From NCBI RefSeq assembly GCF_014770435.1, contig NZ_CP061739.1, forward strand, positions 1,240,001-1,304,000: 64,000 nucleotides of DNA, given 5' to 3'. This document shows, one piece after another, positions 26,834-34,579 of the stretch (the stretch's first letter is position 1; each line of letters begins with the position of its first letter). The notes below the pieces were generated by a model. It made no database searches, was not told the DNA's origin, and worked only from the letters and a program-made list of their open reading frames with translations. A program made the position numbers and the translations under genes. Source of the stretch: Psychrobacter sp. 28M-43 (GTDB lineage: Bacteria; Pseudomonadota; Gammaproteobacteria; Pseudomonadales; Moraxellaceae).

Positions 26834-28099
26834 ATGTATCAATCCGCTATGAATAATGATGCCATGACTACCAATTTATCACCGAATCAATCGCTAGATA
26901 CTGATTCATCAGCACAAGAGTCACCAATGCCAAATGAAGTTTTGAACAATAATGAGCTACTTGATAATCAAACAATTACAAATGAGCAAGTGCATGATGA
27001 TGCTCTTGATAATGAAGAGATGCTCATCGATGATGGTAATGATCTGAACGATAGTCACATTGATGATAATGATATTGATGACAGCGACATGGACGGTGAC
27101 GACGATGAAGCTCCAGTAGCGGGTCAAGCTGTACCAGTGATTGTAGATATGACGCATGTGGTCACAGAAGATCAAGCTGGTCTGCGTATTGATAAGGTCG
27201 CCTCACAAGCGTTTTCGGACTTTTCGCGTGTACAACTCCAGAACTGGATCACTGACGGCAGTCTGCTCTATAACGGCAGTGTTCAAAAACCGAAAGTCCG
27301 TGTCAAAGCAGATGACGTATTGCATCTATCAACGACGTTACAGCAGCATGGTGAAGACCAGCCAGAAAACATAGATATCGATGTCGTCTATGAAGATGAC
27401 GACGTATTGGTAATCAATAAACCTGTCGGTATGGTGGTTCACCCAGGCGCGGGTAATCAAAACGGCACTTTGGTCAATGCATTGCTATATCATTATCCTC
27501 AGCAGCATCATTTACCGCGTGCAGGTCTCGTACACCGTATTGATAAAGACACCTCTGGATTGCTATTGATTGGCAAAACCAAACCTGCTCAGATGGCACT
27601 GATGGAACAGCTAAAAGACAAGTCTGTTTATCGTCACTATAAGTGTGTGGTAGCAGGGGACCAAGCAAGTTTATCTCGTCATCGTCGTATCGATGCGCCG
27701 ATTGGTCGACATCGCAATCAGCGTACTAAAATGACGGTGATGACTGCTGGTCGCGAAGCAGTAACGCATCTGCTAAATGTCACACCATTGAACGAAAACT
27801 ACTGTCTGCTAGATGTTGGACTTGAGACTGGACGTACGCATCAAATTCGTGTGCATCTAAGTCACATTACTTATCCATTAGTCGGTGACCGTGTCTATGG
27901 TGGCCGTCGTCAGTTACGCTCTGGATTGACAGAAGCTCAGCGTCAAGCTATTAATAATTTCCCGCGCCAAGCACTGCATGCCTATACGTTAGGATTCGTA
28001 CATCCGACGACAGGTGAAGACATTGAAGTAACGACGCCATTACCTGAAGATATGCAAAAACTGATGGCCGTACTAAGCGACGGTTATTATGAAGAGTAA
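26834..28099 (+). CDS. rluD: 23S rRNA pseudouridine synthase RluD
   Basis: The 421 residues have an S4 RNA-binding domain (about 108-175; AGLRIDKVASQAFSDFSR) and an RluA-type catalytic domain (VLVINKPVGMVVHPGAGNQNGTLVNALL; catalytic Asp in RAGLVHRIDKDTSGLLLIGKT; GLETGRTHQIRVHLSHITYPLVGD). RluD makes pseudouridines 1911, 1915 and 1917 in helix 69 of 23S rRNA. About 95 residues of very acidic, Asp/Asn-rich sequence precede the S4 domain and are absent from E. coli RluD (326 residues). Starts at Met6 or Met11 are also possible; no strong ribosome-binding site decides. pgeF follows after 40 bp. Confidence 0.93.
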   Translation: MYQSAMNNDAMTTNLSPNQSLDTDSSAQESPMPNEVLNNNELLDNQTITNEQVHDDALDNEEMLIDDGNDLNDSHIDDNDIDDSDMDGDDDEAPVAGQAVPVIVDMTHVVTEDQAGLRIDKVASQAFSDFSRVQLQNWITDGSLLYNGSVQKPKVRVKADDVLHLSTTLQQHGEDQPENIDIDVVYEDDDVLVINKPVGMVVHPGAGNQNGTLVNALLYHYPQQHHLPRAGLVHRIDKDTSGLLLIGKTKPAQMALMEQLKDKSVYRHYKCVVAGDQASLSRHRRIDAPIGRHRNQRTKMTVMTAGREAVTHLLNVTPLNENYCLLDVGLETGRTHQIRVHLSHITYPLVGDRVYGGRRQLRSGLTEAQRQAINNFPRQALHAYTLGFVHPTTGEDIEVTTPLPEDMQKLMAVLSDGYYEE

Positions 28100-28139
28100 A
28101 CGCTAACGTTTACTAGATGAGAGGTGAGAGCGAGCAGCC

Positions 28140-29018
28140 ATGACGAACACGTTCCCGATGACAATGATTGCGCAAATTGATAATGTGGCTATTTTTCAGA
28201 CGGCTGCTTTTGCGTATGATGATATTGATGACTCTGCTGCTAAAAACCAGCGTACAGGGTATGAGGGTCAGTCAAATTACGGTGAGCTGAATCTAGGCCT
28301 CCATGTCAATGATAATGCACTGCAAGTATTAAACAACCGCATGAATCTATTAGCTGCGATCAATGAGCAACTGACAGATAAGTCTGCACAAAACGAGCAG
28401 CATGCGGCTATTAATCGTTTGCATTGGGTCAGTCAGGTTCATGGTAAGCATATTCATGATGTCGATGCTACTACACTGAATATGGCGCCACTGTCTGCTG
28501 ATGCGATGGTTAGTCAACAAAGTGGTCGCGGGCTGGCAATCATGACGGCAGACTGTGTGCCAATTGTCTTATATCAGCCTACCAGTGGCAAAATTGCAGC
28601 GATTCATGCAGGCTGGCAAGGGTTGGCCTGCGGTGTGATACAAGAGACTGTCAACCGCTTTACCGATTCAGGCCCTATACAAGCTTGGATAGGTGTATGT
28701 ATCAGTCAGGGAAGTTATGAAGTAAATACAGACGTTCGCGATAAGCTATTGGCTGGGTGTATAGCCAACCAGACGTTACAAGAGACGCATATCGATAACT
28801 TTGTTTCGCTATTTTCTATATCGTCTCATAATGACAAAATAAAGTTGGATTTACCGAAGCTTGCTGCCATGCAGTTAGAAGCTGCTGGTGCTACAGTTGT
28901 GAATGATTTACCTGTTGACTGTAGTTACGCAGATACTCACTATTACTCGTATCGCCGCCAGACTCATATGCAGCAAGCTGCCACAGGTCGGATGGCACTG
29001 GTCATCGTTCGTCGTTAG
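28140..29018 (+). CDS. pgeF: Polyphenol oxidase / purine nucleoside phosphorylase PgeF (YfiH, LACC1 family)
   Basis: The 292 residues carry the family metal ligands: His in WVSQVHGKH, Cys in IMTADCVPIV and His in AAIHAGWQG, with GVCISQGSYEV and CSYADTHYYSYRRQ downstream. Members act on purine nucleosides and, in E. coli, help keep peptidoglycan composition correct. GGTGAGAG precedes the ATG. It forms an operon with rluD (40-bp gap), the usual pairing across proteobacteria. A bidirectional terminator follows. Confidence 0.92.
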   Translation: MTNTFPMTMIAQIDNVAIFQTAAFAYDDIDDSAAKNQRTGYEGQSNYGELNLGLHVNDNALQVLNNRMNLLAAINEQLTDKSAQNEQHAAINRLHWVSQVHGKHIHDVDATTLNMAPLSADAMVSQQSGRGLAIMTADCVPIVLYQPTSGKIAAIHAGWQGLACGVIQETVNRFTDSGPIQAWIGVCISQGSYEVNTDVRDKLLAGCIANQTLQETHIDNFVSLFSISSHNDKIKLDLPKLAAMQLEAAGATVVNDLPVDCSYADTHYYSYRRQTHMQQAATGRMALVIVRR

Positions 29019-29167
29019 CAGCTTTATAGTCAGCGAACGACTAAACCGCTACGGTGTTACCCTCCCTAGATGTACTATATGTACAATCTACGGTCGGCTG
29101 CCTTGTAGCTGTTTTAGATTTCTTTGACTATATAATAATGAGTAGTGGAAACAAAGTCATAAACAAT

Positions 29168-29200
29168 AAAAAAACAGCAGATTATTCTGCTGTTTTTTAT
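29168..29200. terminator. Bidirectional intrinsic terminator
   Basis: AAAAAACAGCAG pairs with CTGCTGTTTTTT around ATTATT, between the convergent pgeF and YeeE/YedE genes. Confidence 0.87.
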
Positions 29201-29252
29201 TTGAGTGCTACATTCGTATTAACATAAGGTCTGTATTAATACAAAATCTGTA

Positions 29253-30506
29253 TTAACAAACGGAGTCGCTAGATTTTGGTACTGATAAGCCAAATAGAGG
29301 ACGTAAATACAGTGCCAAGAACGTACCTGCCATTGCCAATATGCCCCAGATATAGCCATGTAAGCTAAAAGAAGCGATACCACCAAAGTAAGCGCCAATA
29401 TTACAACCGAACGCGAGACGTGCGCCATATCCCATCATCAATCCGCCAATGACTGACGCTGCAAAGTTACCAGTAGTAATCTTAGTGAATTTGAACAAAC
29501 CACCCGCAGCAGAGGCGATAAACGCGCCAATGATAATACCGATATTCAATACAGTGGTCGAATCTGCAAAGATAGAAGCCTCAAGCGCCGCTGCATTAGC
29601 CCCTTGCCAATAGCCCCAGCTAGCCACATCCATGCCAAAGCCACTTGCAATTTTAGAGCCCCATAATGTAAATGCCGACGTAATGCCCCACGGTTGACCA
29701 CGTGTAAGTAATGTCAGACCGTTAAGTAAAGCTAAGACGATTGCGGCAGCAAATAGCGGCCAAGAACCACGAAAGATTCGTTTCCAGCCAGACTCGGAAG
29801 GCACGGGAGCCATCTTCGGTGCGTTTCTTTTTTTCTCAACGACTAACGTCACCCATGCGATAATGCCGAATATGGCCAGCGACACCAGCCATGCCCCTGT
29901 ATAGCCAAGACCTGTAGAGGTTGCCAAAGAGAAAGGCGCATAAGCAGGCATTTCTTCTGTCCAGAATGGTAAATGATAAGCCCCAATCGTAGCGCCCACT
30001 ATGAAGAAAATAAAGGTGATGAACATAACAGAGCGTCCACCGCCTACCGCATAGAGCGTACCAGAGGCACAGCCACCGCCAAGTTGCATGCCGATACCAA
30101 ATACAAATGCGCCTACGACTAGACTGACCCCTAATGGCGCGACATAACCTGCGACAGGACCGCCAAATAGCGTCGTGCCATAAGCAAGGATTGGTGCAAA
30201 TAGCGTAACAGCAACTGCCAACATCAGCATGTGAGAACGCATCGCTTGACCGTTACCCACTGCCATCATACGTCTAAAGGCAGAGGTAAAGCCAAAGCGG
30301 GCATGAAAAAGGGTATAACCTAACAAGAGACCTATGCCAAGTAGCAATGATTGAGAGATATGTTGAGTGGCTAATAGATACGCAAGCACCATCAATCCTA
30401 CGATGCCACCACCCATAATTAAGGGTTTTTGTGGTGCATTTAAGGCCAGATCATCTCTGACGATAGGATCTTTTGTGTCGTTTACAGGTTGAACGAGAGT
30501 AGTCAA
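29253..30506 (-). CDS. YeeE/YedE-family transporter (thiosulfate uptake TsuA-like)
   Basis: The 417 residues are almost wholly hydrophobic (about ten or more membrane segments) and consist of two similar halves. The diagnostic Cys motifs are visible in each: FGIGMQLGGGCASGTLYAVG and GARLAFGCNIGAYFGGIASF. In TsuA such cysteines relay thiosulfate across the inner membrane. A last Cys lies at the extreme C-terminus (SVC). No TsuB/TusA-like sulfurtransferase gene is adjacent, so thiosulfate is an inference; other small sulfur or selenium species are possible. Confidence 0.87.
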   Translation of the reverse strand: MTTLVQPVNDTKDPIVRDDLALNAPQKPLIMGGGIVGLMVLAYLLATQHISQSLLLGIGLLLGYTLFHARFGFTSAFRRMMAVGNGQAMRSHMLMLAVAVTLFAPILAYGTTLFGGPVAGYVAPLGVSLVVGAFVFGIGMQLGGGCASGTLYAVGGGRSVMFITFIFFIVGATIGAYHLPFWTEEMPAYAPFSLATSTGLGYTGAWLVSLAIFGIIAWVTLVVEKKRNAPKMAPVPSESGWKRIFRGSWPLFAAAIVLALLNGLTLLTRGQPWGITSAFTLWGSKIASGFGMDVASWGYWQGANAAALEASIFADSTTVLNIGIIIGAFIASAAGGLFKFTKITTGNFAASVIGGLMMGYGARLAFGCNIGAYFGGIASFSLHGYIWGILAMAGTFLALYLRPLFGLSVPKSSDSVC

Positions 30507-31224
30507 GGTAATAGCTTCCTTATCCGATGATGTTATCAGATATCATTTTTATAAGAATTTATATGAGTATAGTTGCGCAGGTTTGCAGAATTGGAAACTG
30601 TATTTCTGTTAATTTGGTTAAGCAGTAACAAGCGTTACATCATAATCCTATTGTTATTAATGTAAATACGGAGAGATTAGAAAAAATAGAATTAGTATAT
30701 GATGATATGGAATAAATAAACTGCTGTATATATTATTTGATATTAATAGTTGCCTATACTTCTGATAATTATGGGTTTATCAGGTATCGGGAATTTGTTT
30801 GTATCATATCATCAGTTAATACGACTTACCCATTTATACAAAATATATTAAAAGTATATATGATCTGATTAGTCAGACTTTAATAAATAACTTAAAAACG
30901 AAAATACGTCTGATACAATGGGCTTGAATTGAATGAAGTTCATCGCATATATACTGGTATGTATATGCTGACGTATAGAGACTATGTAATTAAAGACAGT
31001 GCAATTAAAGACTATGCGATTGCTCCATCACTATTGATATTTCTGCCAGCTAAATTGACTCAAAGAAGCGTTGCTTGATTCTGTTATATCGCCTGATAGT
31101 TCGAAAGTTTGAGCTATCGATAAGTACTTATCAGTGAAAATAAGGCCACTAACTGTCGACTGTGGCTAAGTATCCAATATTTTATAAGTTTATATTCAAC
31201 CAATTATTTATTATTAGAGTACGT
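30507..31224. other. Divergent AT-rich intergenic region
   Basis: 718 bp. TCTGATTAGTCAGA (about 30867-30880) is a small inverted repeat with unknown partner. No gene or RNA recognised. A GTG at 31162 would extend the next frame by 21 hydrophobic/basic residues but has no ribosome-binding site. Confidence 0.35.
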
Positions 31225-31842
31225 ATGAATACACTTGCTAAATCGTCTAACACCTCTACATCTACTGATAACGCGCCTAATGTCTCAATCGCTGTTATCT
31301 TCCATAGTAATTATGGTCATACCAAGCGTGTCGCTGAGGCGATAGTACAAGGTGCGCATCAGCAATTGCCAGAAGCGCAAGCCAAGGCTGTCGATGTGTA
31401 TGATGTTGATTGGGAATACTTAGATCAGGCAGATTTGCTGGTTTTCGGTAGTGCAGTGTATATGGGTAGCGTGACAGCTGAATTTAAGACCTTTATGGAT
31501 GAGACATCCAAGCGTTGGTATCATCGTAAATGGGAAGGCAAGTGGGCAGCAGCGTTTGCCAATTCGGGCGGTCTGAGCGGTGATAAACTTGCTGTATTGC
31601 AGCAGATTTCTCTATATGCAATGCAACATGGTATGAATTGGATTGGTCTGCCATTGATGCCGACAGGTCATGAGGCTCACGACTTAAACCGTCTGTCTAG
31701 CTTTTTGGGTCTAATGACTCAGTCGCTTGATGGCCCACCTGAAGAGACACCAGGTTCGGGCGATATTGATACTGCTATTTGGTTTGGTGATCATCTGGCC
31801 AAAACGATTATTAAGCATCAACCAGCTGATGCTAAGCTATAA
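31225..31842 (+). CDS. Flavodoxin-family protein (WrbA-like NAD(P)H:quinone oxidoreductase)
   Basis: The 205 residues contain the flavodoxin FMN loop (IAVIFHSNYGHTKRVAEAIVQGA), LLVFGSAVYMGSVTAEFKTFMDETSKRW, and KWAAAFANSGGLSGDKLAVLQQI, as in WrbA-type quinone reductases that protect against one-electron redox cycling. The frame extends to GTG 31162, but the ATG at 31225 with AGAG upstream starts nearer the fold, so I chose it. Residues 1-18 (Ser/Thr-rich) are probably disordered. Divergent from the TsuA-like gene; ends at its own terminator. Confidence 0.87.
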   Translation: MNTLAKSSNTSTSTDNAPNVSIAVIFHSNYGHTKRVAEAIVQGAHQQLPEAQAKAVDVYDVDWEYLDQADLLVFGSAVYMGSVTAEFKTFMDETSKRWYHRKWEGKWAAAFANSGGLSGDKLAVLQQISLYAMQHGMNWIGLPLMPTGHEAHDLNRLSSFLGLMTQSLDGPPEETPGSGDIDTAIWFGDHLAKTIIKHQPADAKL

Positions 31843-31872
31843 AAACAGCTAGAACCGACAGAGCGATCGAAT

Positions 31873-31907
31873 AAAAAAGCAGGCATTATTGATGTCTGCT
31901 TTTTTTT
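31873..31907. terminator. Bidirectional intrinsic terminator
   Basis: AAAAAAGCAGGCAT pairs with ATGTCTGCTTTTTT (one G-U), with A/T tracts. It serves the flavodoxin-family gene (plus) and the small lipoprotein gene (minus). Confidence 0.83.
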
Positions 31908-31953
31908 GTGCCAATTTTTATTGAGCGGTAAGTTCTATTAAGTGCTAGGCTTT

Positions 31954-32079
31954 TTATGGAGCAACAAGCTTAGTAGGGGCGGGCTTCACGGGGATAGGAC
32001 TATCAACGAATTGAAATGATTGACAACCTCCTAACAGCATCGTTGCTACTAGCAAATAGGTAAAGGCAAATGACTTCAT
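31954..32079 (-). CDS. Small lipoprotein (41 residues)
   Basis: A short frame from ATG (32079) to TAA (31954-31956). It encodes a complete signal peptide with lipobox (MKSFAFTYLLVATMLLGGC, lipidated Cys19) and a 22-residue proline-rich mature part (QSFQFVDSPIPVKPAPTKL...). GAG lies about nine bases before the ATG and a terminator lies 50 bp after the stop. Family not recognised; such tiny lipoproteins are common in gamma-proteobacteria and often escape annotation. The clear lipobox makes chance unlikely. Confidence 0.72.
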   Translation of the reverse strand: MKSFAFTYLLVATMLLGGCQSFQFVDSPIPVKPAPTKLVAP

Positions 32080-32493
32080 AGTAATATCTCAAAAACGATT
32101 TTAGCCCAACGATATCTCACGACTAATCATCATTAGTAATAATAGTAGTGTAGAGTCAGGCTTATTTGCAGACATTATATATAAAAATCGGCGGGTCATA
32201 GCAGTTTAAAGGCGATATATGTATTCGGTACTGTTTTCAAGCAAGCTATCTCGCTATTTAGAGTATAGCTTATCTAACGCTCAGCTTTATTATTCACTAT
32301 ATATGAAATTAAAGCTATTTATAAAAACAGCGTCTGGTTTTGAGTTGCTGAGCAATGAATAAAGTCTACAAAACGTATAGGTATTTACTTAGATTTAAAT
32401 TATTCACCAATTATTCGCAAACTGTTCGATAGTATCTATAGGCATTTTAACGGGTTGTGTTATAAATAAGAATAGTGATAATATGTTGAAAGC

Positions 32494-32507
32494 TGACCAA
32501 ATAGTCA
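32494..32507. promoter_or_regulatory. Candidate operator for the purine TetR/RutR-like regulator (xdh operon)
   Basis: TGACCAAATAGTCA, one base different from the palindrome before the NCS2 permease (TGACCAATTAGTCA) and close to the RutR consensus TTGACCANNTGGTCAA. It lies 270 bp before the xdhA start. Confidence 0.65.
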
Positions 32508-32713
32508 AGTATCCTATAGTACGAGTTTTCTAACAAAATTGTTCGATGAATGCTGATATCTACAATCAGTTTACCTGATATAAAAAAGTACGCTGTCCTA
32601 GATTCTTTGGTCTCTTAAGAATGTGTTAGCAAATAAAACAGAATAACCGTACTTGAGCGGTTGCAACATGATGTAAACCAAGTGCTTACGTTCAGCATTT
32701 AAGCCGTCAAATT

Positions 32714-32741
32714 CCTTAAGCCTTAAGCCTTAAGCCTTATG
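32714..32741. repeat. Short tandem repeat CCTTAAG
   Basis: Three exact copies of CCTTAAG and a fourth with one change (CCTTATG), directly head to tail, 36 bp before the xdhA start. It could be prone to slippage and so alter promoter or leader spacing. Confidence 0.75.
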
Positions 32742-32777
32742 CTTATCTTCATTATTTTATTTTAGCCGAGTCTTGCT

Positions 32778-34484
32778 ATGATTAGTTTTTACTTAAATGG
32801 GAAACGCCACAAGCTAACCCAGCTTAACCCTAATACGACGGTGCTTGAGTATCTACGATTGCATGAAGGCCAGACGGATACGAAGGAAGGCTGTGGTAGT
32901 GGTGATTGCGGTGCCTGTACTGTGATGGTTCAGCAACTGCCTAGTGCTAGCCAGCCAACGCTCAATGATGAAAATGGCGACGAAAAAAATGTGACGCCAC
33001 CGTTCTATACAGTCAACTCCTGCATTACGCTAGTGTCGCTTATGGATGGTCATCATCTGATGACGGCTTCTTATTTGGCAGATAATCCAGAACATCATCC
33101 AGAACGAGCGCTATTGCATCCAGCACAGCAAGCGATGGTTGAATGTCACGGATCACAGTGCGGTTTTTGTACGCCTGGGTTTGTGATGTCGCTTGCTTGT
33201 GTGTACGAAAACAATCGTATGCAGACAAGTCCAGAAGCCGCAAGTCAGAACGATGCCAAGCAATTAAGCTATGATGAGGTGGTTGCTTCAATCTCTGGCA
33301 ATCTATGCCGCTGTACAGGTTATCGTCCGATTATCGAGGCGGGCCTATTGATGAGCGATATCGGTCAGCAGAGAGAAGCAGAGCATTCAGCGGTGAAAGA
33401 CTTGACTATCAGTCTAGCCACAGACGCAATGCGTAGTACAAAAGAATCAGCAGTATCTGAAAACGTGCTAGATAACGTCGAATTAAAGAATGAAGAGTCG
33501 AAAGCGATTGCCCCTGCAATCAGTGATGCTGGGCGACAATTATATATGCCCAAGTCACTAGATGAGCTTAATCAAGTATTAGCGGCCAATCCACAGGCTA
33601 CGATTTGGGCAGGTGGTACGGACTTGGGATTGAGCGTAACCCAACATTTAGTTGATCACGAGGTCATTATCCAGCTTTCAGCTGTTGAGGCATTAAAGTC
33701 ATGGTCATTATTTGACGCAAAGTCTGACCCAAGCAATGAAGACTCGAATAACGAGCAAGCTTCTAGCCAATCACTAGTACTGGGCGCTGGCATGAGCTAT
33801 CAGCAGATGTTGCCTGTGCTTGAGCAGTATTTTCCAAGCTTTGCGCAAGTATTTGAGCGTATTGCCTCTCCGCAAATCCGTAATATGGGCACCATCGGCG
33901 GCAATATAGCTAACGCGTCGCCGATTGGTGACTTGCCACCGATTTTATTGGCGTTAGATGCGTCAATTCATCTGCGTCATTGCGCGCCTAATCGTGCAGA
34001 ATCAGATAATAGCAATGAGATTTGTACGGATGAGATTATACCTTTATCAGAATTTTTCTTAGATTATAAAAAGACCAAACTGCAAGCAGGCAGTTACGTA
34101 GTCGCTATTCATATTCCTCTGATGCATGACAATCAACACTTATTTATTCATAAAATTAGCAAACGCTACGAAGATGATATTTCAGCGTGTCTATTGGCTG
34201 CGCGAATCGATGTATCAGCAGATGGCATGACGATAGAGAATGCAAAGCTTGGGCTTGGCGGCATGGCTGCCATACCATTGTTAGCCACAACCTGTCAGCA
34301 AGCGCTCGTTGGGCAAGCGGCTGAAGTTGCGAGTTTTGAGCAAGCAGCACAATTTTTGTCTGCAGACGTTACGCCTATGACTGATGTTAGAGCCAGCCGT
34401 GAATATCGCTCACATGTGGTACAGCGTCTACTGGTGAAGTGCGGTAAGCAATTGGTAGCAGGTAGACAGACCAAGACCGCTTAA
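32778..34484 (+). CDS. xdhA: Xanthine dehydrogenase, small subunit (2Fe-2S and FAD)
   Basis: The 568 residues have the N-terminal plant-type 2Fe-2S domain (GCGSGDCGACTVMV), the second 2Fe-2S domain (SQCGFCTPGFVMSLAC and SGNLCRCTGYRPI) and an FAD domain (about 255-560; WAGGTDLGLSVTQ, SPQIRNMGTIGGNIANASPIGD). Together with XdhB it oxidises hypoxanthine to xanthine and xanthine to urate, passing electrons to NAD+. Two low-complexity inserts (about 50-75 and 200-250) lengthen it beyond typical XdhA (~480-500). First gene of xdhABC-guaD. Confidence 0.95.
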   Translation: MISFYLNGKRHKLTQLNPNTTVLEYLRLHEGQTDTKEGCGSGDCGACTVMVQQLPSASQPTLNDENGDEKNVTPPFYTVNSCITLVSLMDGHHLMTASYLADNPEHHPERALLHPAQQAMVECHGSQCGFCTPGFVMSLACVYENNRMQTSPEAASQNDAKQLSYDEVVASISGNLCRCTGYRPIIEAGLLMSDIGQQREAEHSAVKDLTISLATDAMRSTKESAVSENVLDNVELKNEESKAIAPAISDAGRQLYMPKSLDELNQVLAANPQATIWAGGTDLGLSVTQHLVDHEVIIQLSAVEALKSWSLFDAKSDPSNEDSNNEQASSQSLVLGAGMSYQQMLPVLEQYFPSFAQVFERIASPQIRNMGTIGGNIANASPIGDLPPILLALDASIHLRHCAPNRAESDNSNEICTDEIIPLSEFFLDYKKTKLQAGSYVVAIHIPLMHDNQHLFIHKISKRYEDDISACLLAARIDVSADGMTIENAKLGLGGMAAIPLLATTCQQALVGQAAEVASFEQAAQFLSADVTPMTDVRASREYRSHVVQRLLVKCGKQLVAGRQTKTA

Positions 34485-34579
34485 CTAGCAGAGTTGTTGT
34501 TTGCTAATACCGCCTTATCGTTATATTTGCCAAGAATAAAAGAGCATTAATCAAAGCGTCCTAATAAAAGAGATCCGCC

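Larger units (their letters stand above)
32080..32777. other. Regulatory region upstream of xdhABC-guaD
   Basis: 698 bp, AT-rich. Contains the TetR-type palindrome at 32494-32507 and 7-bp tandem repeats at 32714-32741, listed separately. No gene seen. Confidence 0.5.

Noticed and set aside
31162..31224. GTG-initiated extension of the flavodoxin-family protein
   Set aside because: No ribosome-binding site; the fold begins after the internal ATG.
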